From: Algivirga pacifica | GTDB taxonomy: Bacteria; Bacteroidota; Bacteroidia; Cytophagales; Flammeovirgaceae | Reading direction: 5' to 3' | Assembly (NCBI RefSeq): GCF_039543525.1 | Contig: NZ_BAABJX010000009.1 | Location: forward strand, 29,527-93,526 | Length of the DNA: 64,000 nucleotides | Shown: positions 25,585-34,612 of the stretch, one piece after another | Numbering within the stretch: the stretch's first letter is position 1 | Layout: the number at the start of each line of letters is the position of its first letter | Notes under the pieces: generated by a model | Databases searched by the model: none | Told to the model about the DNA's origin: nothing | Seen by the model: only the letters and a program-made list of their open reading frames with translations | Program-made: the position numbers and the translations under genes

Positions 25585-26637
25585 ATGATGAGGAAAATAT
25601 TTATTCTATTTTTTTTAACCATAGTAATCTCTCCACTTTTTGCACAAAACGATGTAAGTAATCAGGTTGCTGAAGGAGACTATCAGGGAGATTTAGACAT
25701 TCATGGAAATCGAAAAGGAACAGGAACATATACCTGGAAAGACGGGACGGTGTATGAGGGTAAGTGGCAGGACAACCTCATGCATGGAAGAGGGGTGTTA
25801 CACTATGCAGATGGTAGTACTTATGAAGGGTATTTTGCCTATGGTAAGAAGCACGGGTATGGCGTTTTTACTTGGGCTGATGGCGATAAGTATACAGGTG
25901 GTTTCAAGGAAGGGAAGATGCATGGTAGAGGGGTGTTAGAACAGACAGATGGAAGTGTACACACGGGTATATGGAGAGAGGGGAAGAGCAATGGAGAAGG
26001 AGATCATGTTTATGCTGATGGCAGTAAGTATATTGGAGAGTGGAAGGATAATTTACGTCATGGTAAAGGAATCATGTTATATGCTGATGGGCGTATAGAA
26101 CAAGGGAAGTGGATGAATGGGGATTATTTGCCTTGTGATTGCTCCAAGGAGTCTTATGCTGTGATGGATGCATTCAAGGATGCCGATGCTGTTTTTGTTG
26201 GAAAGGTAATTTCTGTGGAAACAGCTGATGATGCTTCTTTTGATCAAGTCGGATTTGAAGTTCAATCCTATTGGAAAGGAGAATTATATCCAGGACGAAA
26301 AATCTATTTGTTTGCCGCTTACTCTTCTTGTGATTTTGTGTTCTTTGAAGGAGATGAATATTTTGTGTATGCAAAGAAACATGAGGTTTTTTCCAATTTA
26401 TACTATGCTGATAAATGTGGCAGAACACGTAAAATGGGAGGGAAGTTTGATAGGGATGAAATTGCTTTTCTGAAAGAACAGGTAAATTGCCTTCCGGAAG
26501 ATATGGAAAAAAGACCAACAGCTTATGATTTCTCTACTGATCCAGTTTGCGGTTGTGATGGGAATACCTATAAAAATGCCTATAAAGCAGCAAGGGCAGG
26601 GGTAGGTTCATGGCAGGCTGGAAAATGCAATGAATAA
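25585..26637 (+). CDS. Secreted MORN-repeat protein with NTR/TIMP-like and Kazal-like modules
   Basis: 350 aa from ATG 25585 with a signal peptide (FILFFLTIVISPLFAQ). Residues about 40-175 hold six or more MORN repeats of the form YEGKWQDNLMHGRGVLHYADGS. Residues about 180-290 (CDCSKESYAVMDAFKDADAVFVGKV.. FEVQSYWKGEL.. EGDEYFVYAKK) resemble the NTR/TIMP-like fold. The tail (DPVCGCDGNTYKNAYKAARAGV..GKC) resembles a Kazal protease-inhibitor domain, with Tyr in place of one conserved Cys and only four cysteines visible. A surface or periplasmic protease inhibitor is inferred. An in-frame TTG at 25558 is a less likely start. Confidence 0.75.
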   Translation: MMRKIFILFFLTIVISPLFAQNDVSNQVAEGDYQGDLDIHGNRKGTGTYTWKDGTVYEGKWQDNLMHGRGVLHYADGSTYEGYFAYGKKHGYGVFTWADGDKYTGGFKEGKMHGRGVLEQTDGSVHTGIWREGKSNGEGDHVYADGSKYIGEWKDNLRHGKGIMLYADGRIEQGKWMNGDYLPCDCSKESYAVMDAFKDADAVFVGKVISVETADDASFDQVGFEVQSYWKGELYPGRKIYLFAAYSSCDFVFFEGDEYFVYAKKHEVFSNLYYADKCGRTRKMGGKFDRDEIAFLKEQVNCLPEDMEKRPTAYDFSTDPVCGCDGNTYKNAYKAARAGVGSWQAGKCNE

Positions 26638-26842
26638 TGATTTTATTTTACATTATAGGAGAATTTAAATAGGACTATTGCGAGCTTTCATGGTGTTATG
26701 AGAAGAATTTATCAGCAGTCATTTTATAATTTCTGCTGTTTTTCTTTTCATGTTAATTTCATTTTTTATATTGGATATAACATATTTGTGTTCATATTAT
26801 CAAAATAATATTGAGTAGTCTTATTAAAAATCTCTTATTAAT

Positions 26843-27481
26843 ATGCTTACTTCAGAACTATCGGAAAATCAAATTAGCAACTTGATCTCGACTTATGAAT
26901 CTGAACTTAATGAGTTAAGATTCAAATTATTGAAGACAGAAGAAGCTATTGCTGAACTTCAACTGCTTCGTAAACAACAACGAATGACTGTGGTAAATGA
27001 ACCTGTAGCGAAAAGTGCTGCTCCAGTGGAAGTACCCTCTACAGTGACTCCTACTTCTTCCTCAGTTTCATCGAAGCCTGTAGAAGAGGAGGAGGTCGCT
27101 TCATCAGATTCGGATGAACAACATGATCCTTTTAACTTATCAGAAGAGTTCTTAAAACAATTGGGACACTCTGAGGAAGATGGCTACCGTTTGTCAGAAT
27201 GGGATTATCTATTGCTGAAAACGTTGAAAGATGAGAATCGTCTTTTATTGAATCATGATTTTATTGATGCTGCCAGAGAGTATACGGAGAGCAAAGGTAA
27301 GAAAATGACAGAAGAGCAGTTAAAAGGAAAGGTAGTAAGGAGCTTGAATAAACTAGTGAATAAGCGAGAATATATCCTGAAACACAATTATAAAGGGAAA
27401 GGGTATTGCTATGGCTTGTCGATTTGGTTTTTCAAGAAAAGTGGTAAACTAAAGAAAGAGTGGAAGCCCAAAGAGGCGTAA
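26843..27481 (+). CDS. Conserved-looking protein of unknown function, coiled coil plus basic C-terminal domain
   Basis: 212 aa, soluble. Residues 1-50 form a probable coiled coil (SELNELRFKLLKTEEAIAEL). Residues 55-95 are a low-complexity Pro/Ser/Glu linker. Residues 115-212 (YRLSEWDYLLLKTLKDENRL.. GKVVRSLNKLVNKREYILKHN.. YCYGLSIWFFK) look like a compact winged-helix-type domain, rich in Lys. A nucleic-acid-binding role is possible but unproven. It is monocistronic, ending in a terminator at 27512. Confidence 0.65.
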   Translation: MLTSELSENQISNLISTYESELNELRFKLLKTEEAIAELQLLRKQQRMTVVNEPVAKSAAPVEVPSTVTPTSSSVSSKPVEEEEVASSDSDEQHDPFNLSEEFLKQLGHSEEDGYRLSEWDYLLLKTLKDENRLLLNHDFIDAAREYTESKGKKMTEEQLKGKVVRSLNKLVNKREYILKHNYKGKGYCYGLSIWFFKKSGKLKKEWKPKEA

Positions 27482-27511
27482 AGCTTATTTTAAGAAGTAT
27501 GTATCAAAAGA

Positions 27512-27550
27512 AACCTATAACTACGTATAGTGGTTGTAGGTTTTTTTGTT
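27512..27550 (+). terminator. Terminator after the coiled-coil protein gene
   Basis: Stem AACCTATAACTAC / GTGGTTGTAGGTT with GTATA-like loop and T7 tail. Confidence 0.75.
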
Positions 27551-27619
27551 TTATTGCACAATAAGTAAAATACCCTACCTTCTTTTTCAAGAACATTTGT
27601 GAATAAATATAAAGACCTA

Positions 27620-27649
27620 TTGTGTTTCCATACTTTTCGGTTACTTTTG
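27620..27649 (+). promoter_or_regulatory. Bacteroidota promoter of the DEAD-box helicase gene
   Basis: TTG, 19 bp, then TACTTTTG (TAnnTTTG). Transcription would start near 27656 and leave about a 140-nt leader, as is common for cold-inducible helicase genes. Confidence 0.5.
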
Positions 27650-27796
27650 CATTCTTTGAAGAATTGATTGTGCTATAACCTGTAGCGCATTCTTCATTTT
27701 ACGTTCAATGCTGCCTGTGTCAAGTAATAGGGTGGGGCAGATTGAATTCATACAATTGGTAATAGATTAACAGATGGTTAATCAAAAAAGGAAAAT

Positions 27797-29470
27797 ATGA
27801 GTTTTAGAAATTTAGGTCTTCACGACGAAATTGTACAGGCAGTAGAATCTATGGGTTACGAGAACCCAACACCTATTCAAGAACAAGCAATTACCCAAAT
27901 ACTATCCGACGAACCTCAAGACTTGATTGGTCTTGCACAAACTGGTACTGGTAAAACAGCAGCATTTGGTTTACCATTACTTCACCTAATTGATACTTCT
28001 AATCCTAAAACACAAGGATTGGTCGTATGTCCTACACGTGAGTTGGCATCTCAGATTTCTAATGAGCTAACACAGTACGCTCAATTTATGAAAAATCTTA
28101 AGATTGCAGTGGTTTATGGTGGTACAAGTATCGACCAGCAAATCCGTGCAGTCAAGAGAGGTGCGCATATCATTGTAGCGACTCCAGGTAGATTGATCGA
28201 TATGATCAACCGTAAGGCAGTGAAGTTGGAAAATGTTGAGGTAGTTGTATTGGATGAGGCTGATGAGATGTTCAATATGGGATTCCAGGAGGATATCGAT
28301 AATATCCTAAGCTACACTCCGGAAACTAAAAACACATGGTTGTTCTCGGCAACAATGTCTAAGGAGGTAGAGAAGGTAGCCCATAAATATATGGACACTC
28401 CAGTAGAAATTGCTGTTTCAAGAAGAAACGAAAGTGCTAGAAACATTGAGCACCACTATTATGTAGTGGACCGCCATAATAAATATCCAGCCCTTAAAAG
28501 GGTAATTGATTTCTATCCTGGTATTTTTGGTGTGATCTTCTGTCGTACACGTAAGGAGACACAAGAGATTGCAGAGAGCCTTACTCGTGACGGCTACAAT
28601 GCAGAGGCAATTCACGGTGATCTTTCGCAGGTGCAAAGAGAGCAAGTGATGAAGAAATTCAGAGAGAGAAGTCTACAGTTGTTAGTAGCGACTGATGTTG
28701 CTGCAAGGGGTATTGACGTGAGTGATGTAACACACGTAATCAACTACAACTTGCCAGACGACTTGGAAAGCTACACACACCGAAGTGGTCGTACGGCTCG
28801 TGCGGGTAAATCAGGTACTTCTATTATCTTGACAGTGCCAAGAGAGGTATACCGTGTCAAAGACTTGGGTCGCTTTATCAAGAAGGATATTATCTTGAAG
28901 AAAGTCCCTACAGGAATGGATGTGTGTCAGAATCAGATGACAGCTCTTGTAGGTCGTGTAAAAGAGGTAGAGGTAAGCGAAGAAGAAATCGGAAAATTCC
29001 TTCCAGAAGCATACGAAGCACTTCAGGAGTTGACGAAAGAAGATTTGATTCAACGTTTTGTTTCTGTAGAATTCAATAGATTCTTGGATTACTATCGTGG
29101 AGCGGCAGATATCAATGCTCGTGAGCGTAGAAATGATTCAAGAGACAGAAACAATAGAAGTGGTGATCGCAGAAAAGGAGCTGGTAAAGAGCGTTTTGGA
29201 TTGAAAACCGCTCAAGAACGTTTCTTTATGAACCTGGGTGAGATTGATGACCTGAACAAAGGTGCCTTGGTGCGTATGATCTGTGATCGTACAGGAATCA
29301 ACTCGGCTAACTTGGGAAGTATCGACCTGAAGAGAGAGTATACATTCTTCGATGTAGAGAAGAAAGTGGCAGGAAAGATCCTTACACAACTTCACGGTAC
29401 TAATTACAAAGGAAGAAAAGTAAAAGTAGAAGTAGCGCAGAAGAAGAGAGGGGGTAGAAGACACCAATAG
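27797..29470 (+). CDS. DEAD-box ATP-dependent RNA helicase (DeaD/CsdA group)
   Basis: Unwinds RNA duplexes in ribosome assembly or decay, often induced by cold. 557 aa: Q motif (YENPTPIQEQAI), Walker A AQTGTGKT, PTRELA, VATPGRLIDM, DEAD, SAT (LFSATM), then helicase C motifs IFCRTRKE, ATDVAARGIDV, HRSGRTARAGKSG. Residues about 375-440 are a linker and dimer-like region, 440-475 an Arg/Asp/Asn-rich stretch, and 480-557 the DbpA/CsdA RNA-binding domain (RFFMNLGEIDDLNKGALVRMICDRTGI). A long leader suggests post-transcriptional control. Confidence 0.93.
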   Translation: MSFRNLGLHDEIVQAVESMGYENPTPIQEQAITQILSDEPQDLIGLAQTGTGKTAAFGLPLLHLIDTSNPKTQGLVVCPTRELASQISNELTQYAQFMKNLKIAVVYGGTSIDQQIRAVKRGAHIIVATPGRLIDMINRKAVKLENVEVVVLDEADEMFNMGFQEDIDNILSYTPETKNTWLFSATMSKEVEKVAHKYMDTPVEIAVSRRNESARNIEHHYYVVDRHNKYPALKRVIDFYPGIFGVIFCRTRKETQEIAESLTRDGYNAEAIHGDLSQVQREQVMKKFRERSLQLLVATDVAARGIDVSDVTHVINYNLPDDLESYTHRSGRTARAGKSGTSIILTVPREVYRVKDLGRFIKKDIILKKVPTGMDVCQNQMTALVGRVKEVEVSEEEIGKFLPEAYEALQELTKEDLIQRFVSVEFNRFLDYYRGAADINARERRNDSRDRNNRSGDRRKGAGKERFGLKTAQERFFMNLGEIDDLNKGALVRMICDRTGINSANLGSIDLKREYTFFDVEKKVAGKILTQLHGTNYKGRKVKVEVAQKKRGGRRHQ

Positions 29471-29508
29471 GTGACAGTTTCGTACTATCTTGAAAGCGAA
29501 AAATAGAT

Positions 29509-29570
29509 AAGGTAAAGATTGAGGAAAGGAGGGTAATGACTCTCCATTCTTTAATCCTTACCTTTTTTTT
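29509..29570. terminator. Bidirectional terminator overlapping the desaturase 3' end
   Basis: Long imperfect stem from AAGGTAAAGATTGAGG to its complement ending TTACCTT, then T8. It serves the helicase gene; its right arm contains the final codons (KKGKD) and stop of the convergent desaturase gene. Confidence 0.7.
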
Positions 29571-30531
29571 GTCCTTGTGCTGCAGCCTTGATAATGGACC
29601 AATACCCATGACTTAATATGCCTTTTTCATAGAAGCCCTTTTTGAGGAGTAGTTGATGCATATGGGGAAGGTTATATGATGGTACAGCCATAAGCATATG
29701 ATGTTCTGCATGATAATTTACGTGATAGGGGGCAAATAAGATTTTTTCAATCGTATTGGCTTTAGTGGTACGTGTATTTTGAAAAGGATCTGTACAGTCC
29801 TTTACTAGTGAATGCTCGGCGATCGAACGCACTCGCAAAGAGAATTGAAAAGTGGTGAGGTAAGCAATAATCCATAGTAGGTATAAAAAAGGATTGCCGA
29901 TTAGATATAAGATGGAAAAGAGAAGTAGGTTCACGAATAGAGGTCCCGATAAATGATACATAAATCGTTGTCCAAAGGTGATTATATTCTTAGGGGGAGA
30001 GGAGTGTCTCTCTATTTTTCCACCTAAATTGTATTGCAAATACCCTAAATGCATTAGGGTGAGTCCAAAAAATGCTTTTATCCCCGTGATACCACTCAAG
30101 TCTCTCCCAAACTTTCTCATCATGCTCTTGCTGGAAGTGGGGTACCCTCTGGTTAGAAGCAGGTCGGGATCTTCCGGAAGACCTGTGTGAACATGATGTC
30201 GATAGTGATATTCCCGATAACTGTGCATATTATGCCAAATAGGATAAGCTCCCAACCATTGCCCTATAAGGTCATTCCATTTTTTATTGTTGAAAACAGC
30301 TCTATGACCAGCGTCGTGCATTAAAATCGCACAAGCCAATTGTTTTCCTCCTAGTATGAATAAGGAGATGATGATTGTAATAGGATTTGGGAAAAAATGA
30401 ACTAGAGCGAAAGCAAAAGTAATCCACAACCAATGTAGTACGATTTCATAACTTGCCTTCCAGTTATTTTTCTTTAGTAAAGATTTACGGTCTTCTTTGC
30501 TAAGGTATAGGTGTGCGGGAGTGGTTTGCAT
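29551..30531 (-). CDS. Membrane fatty acid desaturase
   Basis: Di-iron integral membrane enzyme introducing a double bond in acyl chains, probably for membrane fluidity. 326 aa with membrane helices around residues 30-75 and 185-225 and the three histidine boxes HDAGHR, YHYRHHVHTG, and HAEHHMLM. The boxes and their spacing fit the acyl-lipid (DesA-type) desaturase superfamily; the regioselectivity cannot be told. Its neighbour on the other strand is a possibly cold-responsive RNA helicase, which fits a cold adaptation theme by context only. Confidence 0.88.
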   Translation of the reverse strand: MQTTPAHLYLSKEDRKSLLKKNNWKASYEIVLHWLWITFAFALVHFFPNPITIIISLFILGGKQLACAILMHDAGHRAVFNNKKWNDLIGQWLGAYPIWHNMHSYREYHYRHHVHTGLPEDPDLLLTRGYPTSSKSMMRKFGRDLSGITGIKAFFGLTLMHLGYLQYNLGGKIERHSSPPKNIITFGQRFMYHLSGPLFVNLLLFSILYLIGNPFLYLLWIIAYLTTFQFSLRVRSIAEHSLVKDCTDPFQNTRTTKANTIEKILFAPYHVNYHAEHHMLMAVPSYNLPHMHQLLLKKGFYEKGILSHGYWSIIKAAAQGQKKGKD

Positions 30532-30616
30532 ATCGTTAGGGTTTTGAGATGGTTCTAATAATATAACAATTTAAAATAGAAATATCCCCACCCTGCGACT
30601 GTAGCGAATAGATATG

Positions 30617-30652
30617 AAAAAACCCGCTAGCTGATAGGCATAACGGGTTTTA
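30617..30652 (-). terminator. Terminator of the M42 peptidase gene
   Basis: In minus-strand sense: AAAACCCGTTATG, loop, AGCGGGTTTTTTC. It lies 67 bp beyond the stop codon. Confidence 0.7.
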
Positions 30653-30694
30653 GAACATGTTTTGTACCAAAAGGTGTGGTTCCAAACATGTTCT
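30652..30694. repeat. Perfect 11-bp inverted repeat
   Basis: AGAACATGTTT at 30652 and AAACATGTTCT ending 30694, spaced by about 21 bp; next to the M42 terminator. Function unknown. Confidence 0.6.
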
Positions 30695-30718
30695 TAATAC
30701 TAAAAGTATTACGATATT

Positions 30719-31792
30719 TTATAATGACTTAATATAGCGGAAATCGTGTCCTGCTTTCAGTTGCTTGACAAATTCATACATCAACTGTATGGTGTGCTCA
30801 ATATCGGTTTCTGCAGCGGTTTCCACAGTGGTGTGCATGTACTTCAATGGCAAGGAAATCAATGCTGAAGCTACCCCGTTATTGGAGTATGCAAAGGCAT
30901 CCGTATCTGTACCAGTCAGCCTTGATACGGCCATGCGCTGGAATGGAATGTCTTTCTTCTCCGCAGTGCCAATGATCATATCCAAAAGATTGGTTTGCAC
31001 GGCAGGTCCATAGGTTAGTACTGGTCCGCTTCCACATTTAGTGTCTCCCTGTTTCTTTTTGTCGTACATCGGAGAGGACGTATCGTGACATACATCAGTG
31101 ATAATAGCTACATCAGGGTTGATACGATTAGCAATCATCTCAGCACCTCTCAGTCCAATTTCTTCTTGTACTGCATTGACAATATGTAAAGAGAAAGGAA
31201 TCTTATCTTTATTTTCGTGGATTCTACGAGCAACTTCGGCAATCATAAAGCCTCCAATTCGGTTGTCTAATGCTCTACCCGTAATGTATTTTTTGTTGAG
31301 TTCCATCATGTCAGCATCAAAGGTGATGACACAGCCAACATGAACCCCCATCTTTTCAACTTCTTCTTTTGAGTTGGCTCCGATGTCGATAAAGATATTG
31401 TCCATGGAAGGAGCATCTTCTTTGTCCTTACGCACGTGAATGGCAGGCCATCCAAAAACACCCTTTACAATGCCTTTAGCAGTGTGAATATTGACACGCA
31501 TGGATGGTGCAATTTGGTGATCTGAACCTCCATTACGGATGACGTATATATATCCCTCAGGAGTAATATAGTTAACAAACCAAGAGATCTCATCGGCATG
31601 TGCTTCTAACACAACTTTATACTTGCCTTTAGGATTGATTACCCCTACAGCCGTACCGTAAGTGTCTGTATAATATTCGTCTACAAAAGGGGTAAGGTAC
31701 TCCAACCATACTTTTTGTCCTTCTGTCTCAAACCCTGTTGGCGAAGGGGTGTTTAGATAATTTTTGAGGAATTTTTTACTTTTCTTATCCAT
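30719..31792 (-). CDS. M42-family metallo-aminopeptidase
   Basis: Cytoplasmic dodecameric aminopeptidase/cellulase-M family peptidase. 357 aa with the binuclear metal ligands in LEAHADEISW (His, with catalytic Asp), GRALDNRIGG (bridging Asp), NAVQEEIGLRG (catalytic Glu and ligand Glu), ITDVCHDT (Asp), and PLKYMHTTVE (His). Length is normal. Probably the distal gene of a murF-M42 transcript: the gap to murF is 77 bp on the same strand. Confidence 0.92.
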   Translation of the reverse strand: MDKKSKKFLKNYLNTPSPTGFETEGQKVWLEYLTPFVDEYYTDTYGTAVGVINPKGKYKVVLEAHADEISWFVNYITPEGYIYVIRNGGSDHQIAPSMRVNIHTAKGIVKGVFGWPAIHVRKDKEDAPSMDNIFIDIGANSKEEVEKMGVHVGCVITFDADMMELNKKYITGRALDNRIGGFMIAEVARRIHENKDKIPFSLHIVNAVQEEIGLRGAEMIANRINPDVAIITDVCHDTSSPMYDKKKQGDTKCGSGPVLTYGPAVQTNLLDMIIGTAEKKDIPFQRMAVSRLTGTDTDAFAYSNNGVASALISLPLKYMHTTVETAAETDIEHTIQLMYEFVKQLKAGHDFRYIKSL

Positions 31793-31869
31793 ATGTCAAT
31801 GGTGTGATTAGTATTATTAATTATAGATATAAGGATGTGATTGATTGTATGATTATAGTGTTGTGTTGT

Positions 31870-33159
31870 TTACAACACATCCAGTAATGTTTCTAGCTTT
31901 ATTCCCCTGGAACCCTTGATAAGGATAGCACTATTGCTTAAAGGGTTTTCTGTAAGGTTCTTTACAAGCAGCTCTTTATCGGCATACTTTTCAATCCCTT
32001 CTAATTCAATTGATTGATGGAATAGGGGTCCCACAAAAATGCGACGCTCAAAGGATTTACTACTTGCAAGCTCAATCATTTTTTGATGCTCTTCCTCGCT
32101 GATATTTCCAAGTTCCAGCATATCACCAATGATCACAACTTTTTCCTTTTTAGTTTCGAAGCTATCAAAGCTTTCCAATGCCGCCTCTACAGAGGAAGGA
32201 TTGGCGTTATAAGCATCTAGAATAATGATGTTGCTTCCTTTTTCGATCAGTTGTGAACGATTATTAGATGGAGTATAAGAACGTATCGCCTCATGGATAT
32301 CTTGATTGGTAACCTCGAAGTACTTTCCAATACAGAATGTCAAAAGGATATTTTCAAAATTATAGGCTCCAATTAACTGCGTTTGAATAAGCTCTTCTTG
32401 ACGGTCTTTGTAAGAGATATAAGGGTGGGCTCCTTCTAATTCCAGAAAAGCAAAATCATACTCTCCTCCATACCATATTGGATTTTTGAAGCGCTTAGCC
32501 ATGTTTTTTAGGATTGGATCCTTGGAGTTGATAAACGCAATACCATCATGTTTGATAAGGTAGTCAAAGATTTCGCTTTTTGCTCTTATGTTGTTTTCAA
32601 AATTCCCAAACCCCTCTAGGTGATCTTTTCCAATATTGGTAATGAACCCATGAGTGGGGTGAGCAATTTGACAAAGTGCTGCCACTTCTCCCATATGATT
32701 GTCTCCCATTTCAATGAGGGCGATTTCAGTGTCCTCAGGCATTTTCAATAAGGTCAAAGGAACACCAATGTGATTATTGAAATTCCCTTCGGTAGCATGG
32801 GTTTTGAATTTTTTGGAAAGCACTTGGTTTAACAACTCCTTAGTGGTCGTCTTCCCATTAGAGCCGGTTACCGCTATGATAGGAATATCAAATTGTTGAC
32901 GATGAAAGGCACTAAGTTCTTGTAGGCAAGTAAGTACATTGTCGACAAGAAGACAGCGTTCGTTAGTGGCAAATTCTTCTTCGTCAATAATAGCGTAGGC
33001 AGCACCTTTTTCCAGTGCCTGTAAAGCGAATTTATTGCCATTGAAGTTGGCGCCTTTAAGGGCGAAAAAAAGAGAGCCAGTTTCAATCTTACGAGTATCA
33101 GTACTGATGAGTGGATGTTCCCTGTAGATTTGGTATAGTTGCTCTATTGTTATGTTCAT
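31870..33159 (-). CDS. murF: UDP-N-acetylmuramoyl-tripeptide--D-alanyl-D-alanine ligase
   Basis: Adds D-Ala-D-Ala to the UDP-MurNAc-tripeptide in peptidoglycan synthesis. 429 aa: N-terminal UDP domain (STDTRKIETGSLFFALKGANFNGNKF), ATP-binding loop VTGSNGKTTTKEL, HATEGNFNNHIGVPLTLL, EMGDNHMGE, TNIGKDHLEGF, DAYNANPSSVEAAL, GDMLELG, and C-terminal ILIKGSRGIKLE. It is outside a dcw cluster here. Confidence 0.95.
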   Translation of the reverse strand: MNITIEQLYQIYREHPLISTDTRKIETGSLFFALKGANFNGNKFALQALEKGAAYAIIDEEEFATNERCLLVDNVLTCLQELSAFHRQQFDIPIIAVTGSNGKTTTKELLNQVLSKKFKTHATEGNFNNHIGVPLTLLKMPEDTEIALIEMGDNHMGEVAALCQIAHPTHGFITNIGKDHLEGFGNFENNIRAKSEIFDYLIKHDGIAFINSKDPILKNMAKRFKNPIWYGGEYDFAFLELEGAHPYISYKDRQEELIQTQLIGAYNFENILLTFCIGKYFEVTNQDIHEAIRSYTPSNNRSQLIEKGSNIIILDAYNANPSSVEAALESFDSFETKKEKVVIIGDMLELGNISEEEHQKMIELASSKSFERRIFVGPLFHQSIELEGIEKYADKELLVKNLTENPLSNSAILIKGSRGIKLETLLDVL

Positions 33160-33313
33160 AGCGATTGGCGGTCTACGAAATTGGTTCTTGTTTTTTCACA
33201 GTTAGTAATAGTAATTCTTACTTACTGAGAAACAAATATAGAATAATTATCAGATTAATTGCTATTCTAGTGTCAGCTAACACACTCCTTCCATTTTTTG
33301 AAGTGGACAATAG

Positions 33314-33346
33314 AAAAAGCCACTCCAAAGGCTATTTGGAGCGGCT
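33314..33346 (-). terminator. Terminator of the PorT-like gene
   Basis: Minus sense AGCCGCTCCAAA, loop, TTTGGAGTGGCTTTTT. Confidence 0.7.
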
Positions 33347-33373
33347 CAGTTGTATGTAGTCTTGTGTATTCTC

Positions 33374-33994
33374 TTAGAACCAGTATCCTAATGAGAAAAT
33401 CCATTGATTAGATCTAGGGTCGAAATCATTCGTATTACCTAATGCACCAGTAATACTTTCAGCTTCCTTACTAAGTGCTCCTTCATAACGAGCGTCAAAA
33501 GTGAATTTTAGTAGATCAAGGCCCAGACCTGCTTGATAACCTAAAGTACCTCCATTCGTATCAACTTCTCCGCCGATTAAGTCTTCGAACTCATCGTAGC
33601 CATCTTCTAGTTTTATTCTTAGTACGGGGCCTATGTGAGGACGAATAGCGATAAGGTCAAATAGCCCTAATCTCCAACCAAACATTACGGGTACATCGAT
33701 ACGTTTCGTATCAACTTCTGAAATGTTACCGTTGAAATCTAGCTCACCTTTTACACTGTTATAGTAAGCTTCTGGTTGTACATAAATACCAATAACAGGC
33801 ATTTTGAATTGTAGTTGGAAACCAGCATGCCATCCGGTGTTACGCCCTCCCTCAGTTAAGGAGCTAAAGGTGTTGTCAATGTCATCAAAGGCTAGTTTAT
33901 ATGCACTTGCACCACCTTTAATACCAAATTTCACTTGGGCTTGGGCAAAGCCCACAGCCGTTAATAGAGTAAGTAAAAGAACAAGCTTTTTCAT
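33374..33994 (-). CDS. Outer-membrane beta-barrel protein (PorT-like family)
   Basis: 206 aa with a signal peptide (MKKLVLLLTLLTAVGFAQAQ). The mature part starts VKFGIKGGASAYKL, alternates hydrophobic residues typical of an 8-strand barrel, and ends with FSLGYWF, an aromatic C-terminal residue as outer-membrane assembly requires. This pattern matches the PorT/outer membrane protein beta-barrel family. Specific role is unknown. It precedes the terminator and follows the OmpA-like gene, with a 30-bp gap, so the two are likely co-transcribed. Confidence 0.85.
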   Translation of the reverse strand: MKKLVLLLTLLTAVGFAQAQVKFGIKGGASAYKLAFDDIDNTFSSLTEGGRNTGWHAGFQLQFKMPVIGIYVQPEAYYNSVKGELDFNGNISEVDTKRIDVPVMFGWRLGLFDLIAIRPHIGPVLRIKLEDGYDEFEDLIGGEVDTNGGTLGYQAGLGLDLLKFTFDARYEGALSKEAESITGALGNTNDFDPRSNQWIFSLGYWF

Positions 33995-34024
33995 AGTAGT
34001 TGTTTTTGAGTTACTGAATTAATT

Positions 34025-34519
34025 TCAGATTCGCTCAAAGGATACTCTTCTGTTTTCTTCCCTGCCTTCTTCTGTGTCATTTTGAGAAACAGGAAGGTGT
34101 TCGCCAGCACTTTTGTATTCTAGGCGGTCAGAAGAAACCCCAAGGGCGATCAATTTGTCATAAATGGCTTTGGCTCTTTCTTTTCCTAATTTTTCATTTT
34201 TGTAATCAAAGCCAATAGCACATGTATGACCAATTATCATTAGACGCAAACTAGGATCTTGTTCTAGTTCACTGATAATTTCATCATAAAGAGCGGCTTC
34301 TTTAGGTGCTCTGGTAGAAGAAATTGTAAAAGCGACTTCCCAGCCCTGTATGAGCATGTCGGAGGTCCTATATGGAGGAGGTGGAGTCGGTTTTGGGGTT
34401 CTTTTAATTTTAGGTTGAGCGGCGACTACCTCCTTTTTTTCTTCGGGTTGCTGCGAACAGCTACTGGTAATCCATGTTACAAGACATAAGACAATAGTTG
34501 TTAATGTTGAAGCTCTCAT
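34025..34519 (-). CDS. OmpA-C-domain lipoprotein
   Basis: 164-aa lipoprotein (lipobox ITSSC, Cys21). After a Pro-rich linker (KRTPKPTPPPPYR) a domain spanning about 60-164 resembles the peptidoglycan-binding OmpA C-domain: YDEIISELEQDPSLRLMIIGHTCAIGFDYKNEKLGKERAKAIYDKLIALGVSSDRL, then EYKSAGE and a closing EENRRVSFERI. It anchors the outer membrane to the wall. First gene of the pair with the PorT-like protein. Confidence 0.88.
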   Translation of the reverse strand: MRASTLTTIVLCLVTWITSSCSQQPEEKKEVVAAQPKIKRTPKPTPPPPYRTSDMLIQGWEVAFTISSTRAPKEAALYDEIISELEQDPSLRLMIIGHTCAIGFDYKNEKLGKERAKAIYDKLIALGVSSDRLEYKSAGEHLPVSQNDTEEGREENRRVSFERI

Positions 34520-34612
34520 AGAAATTGATTTTAATTAAGCACTAAATGTTGAGTATCAAAATGACTTTTGTAATGTTACTTAATATTATCAATAAGAATT
34601 TAGAAATGGAAA

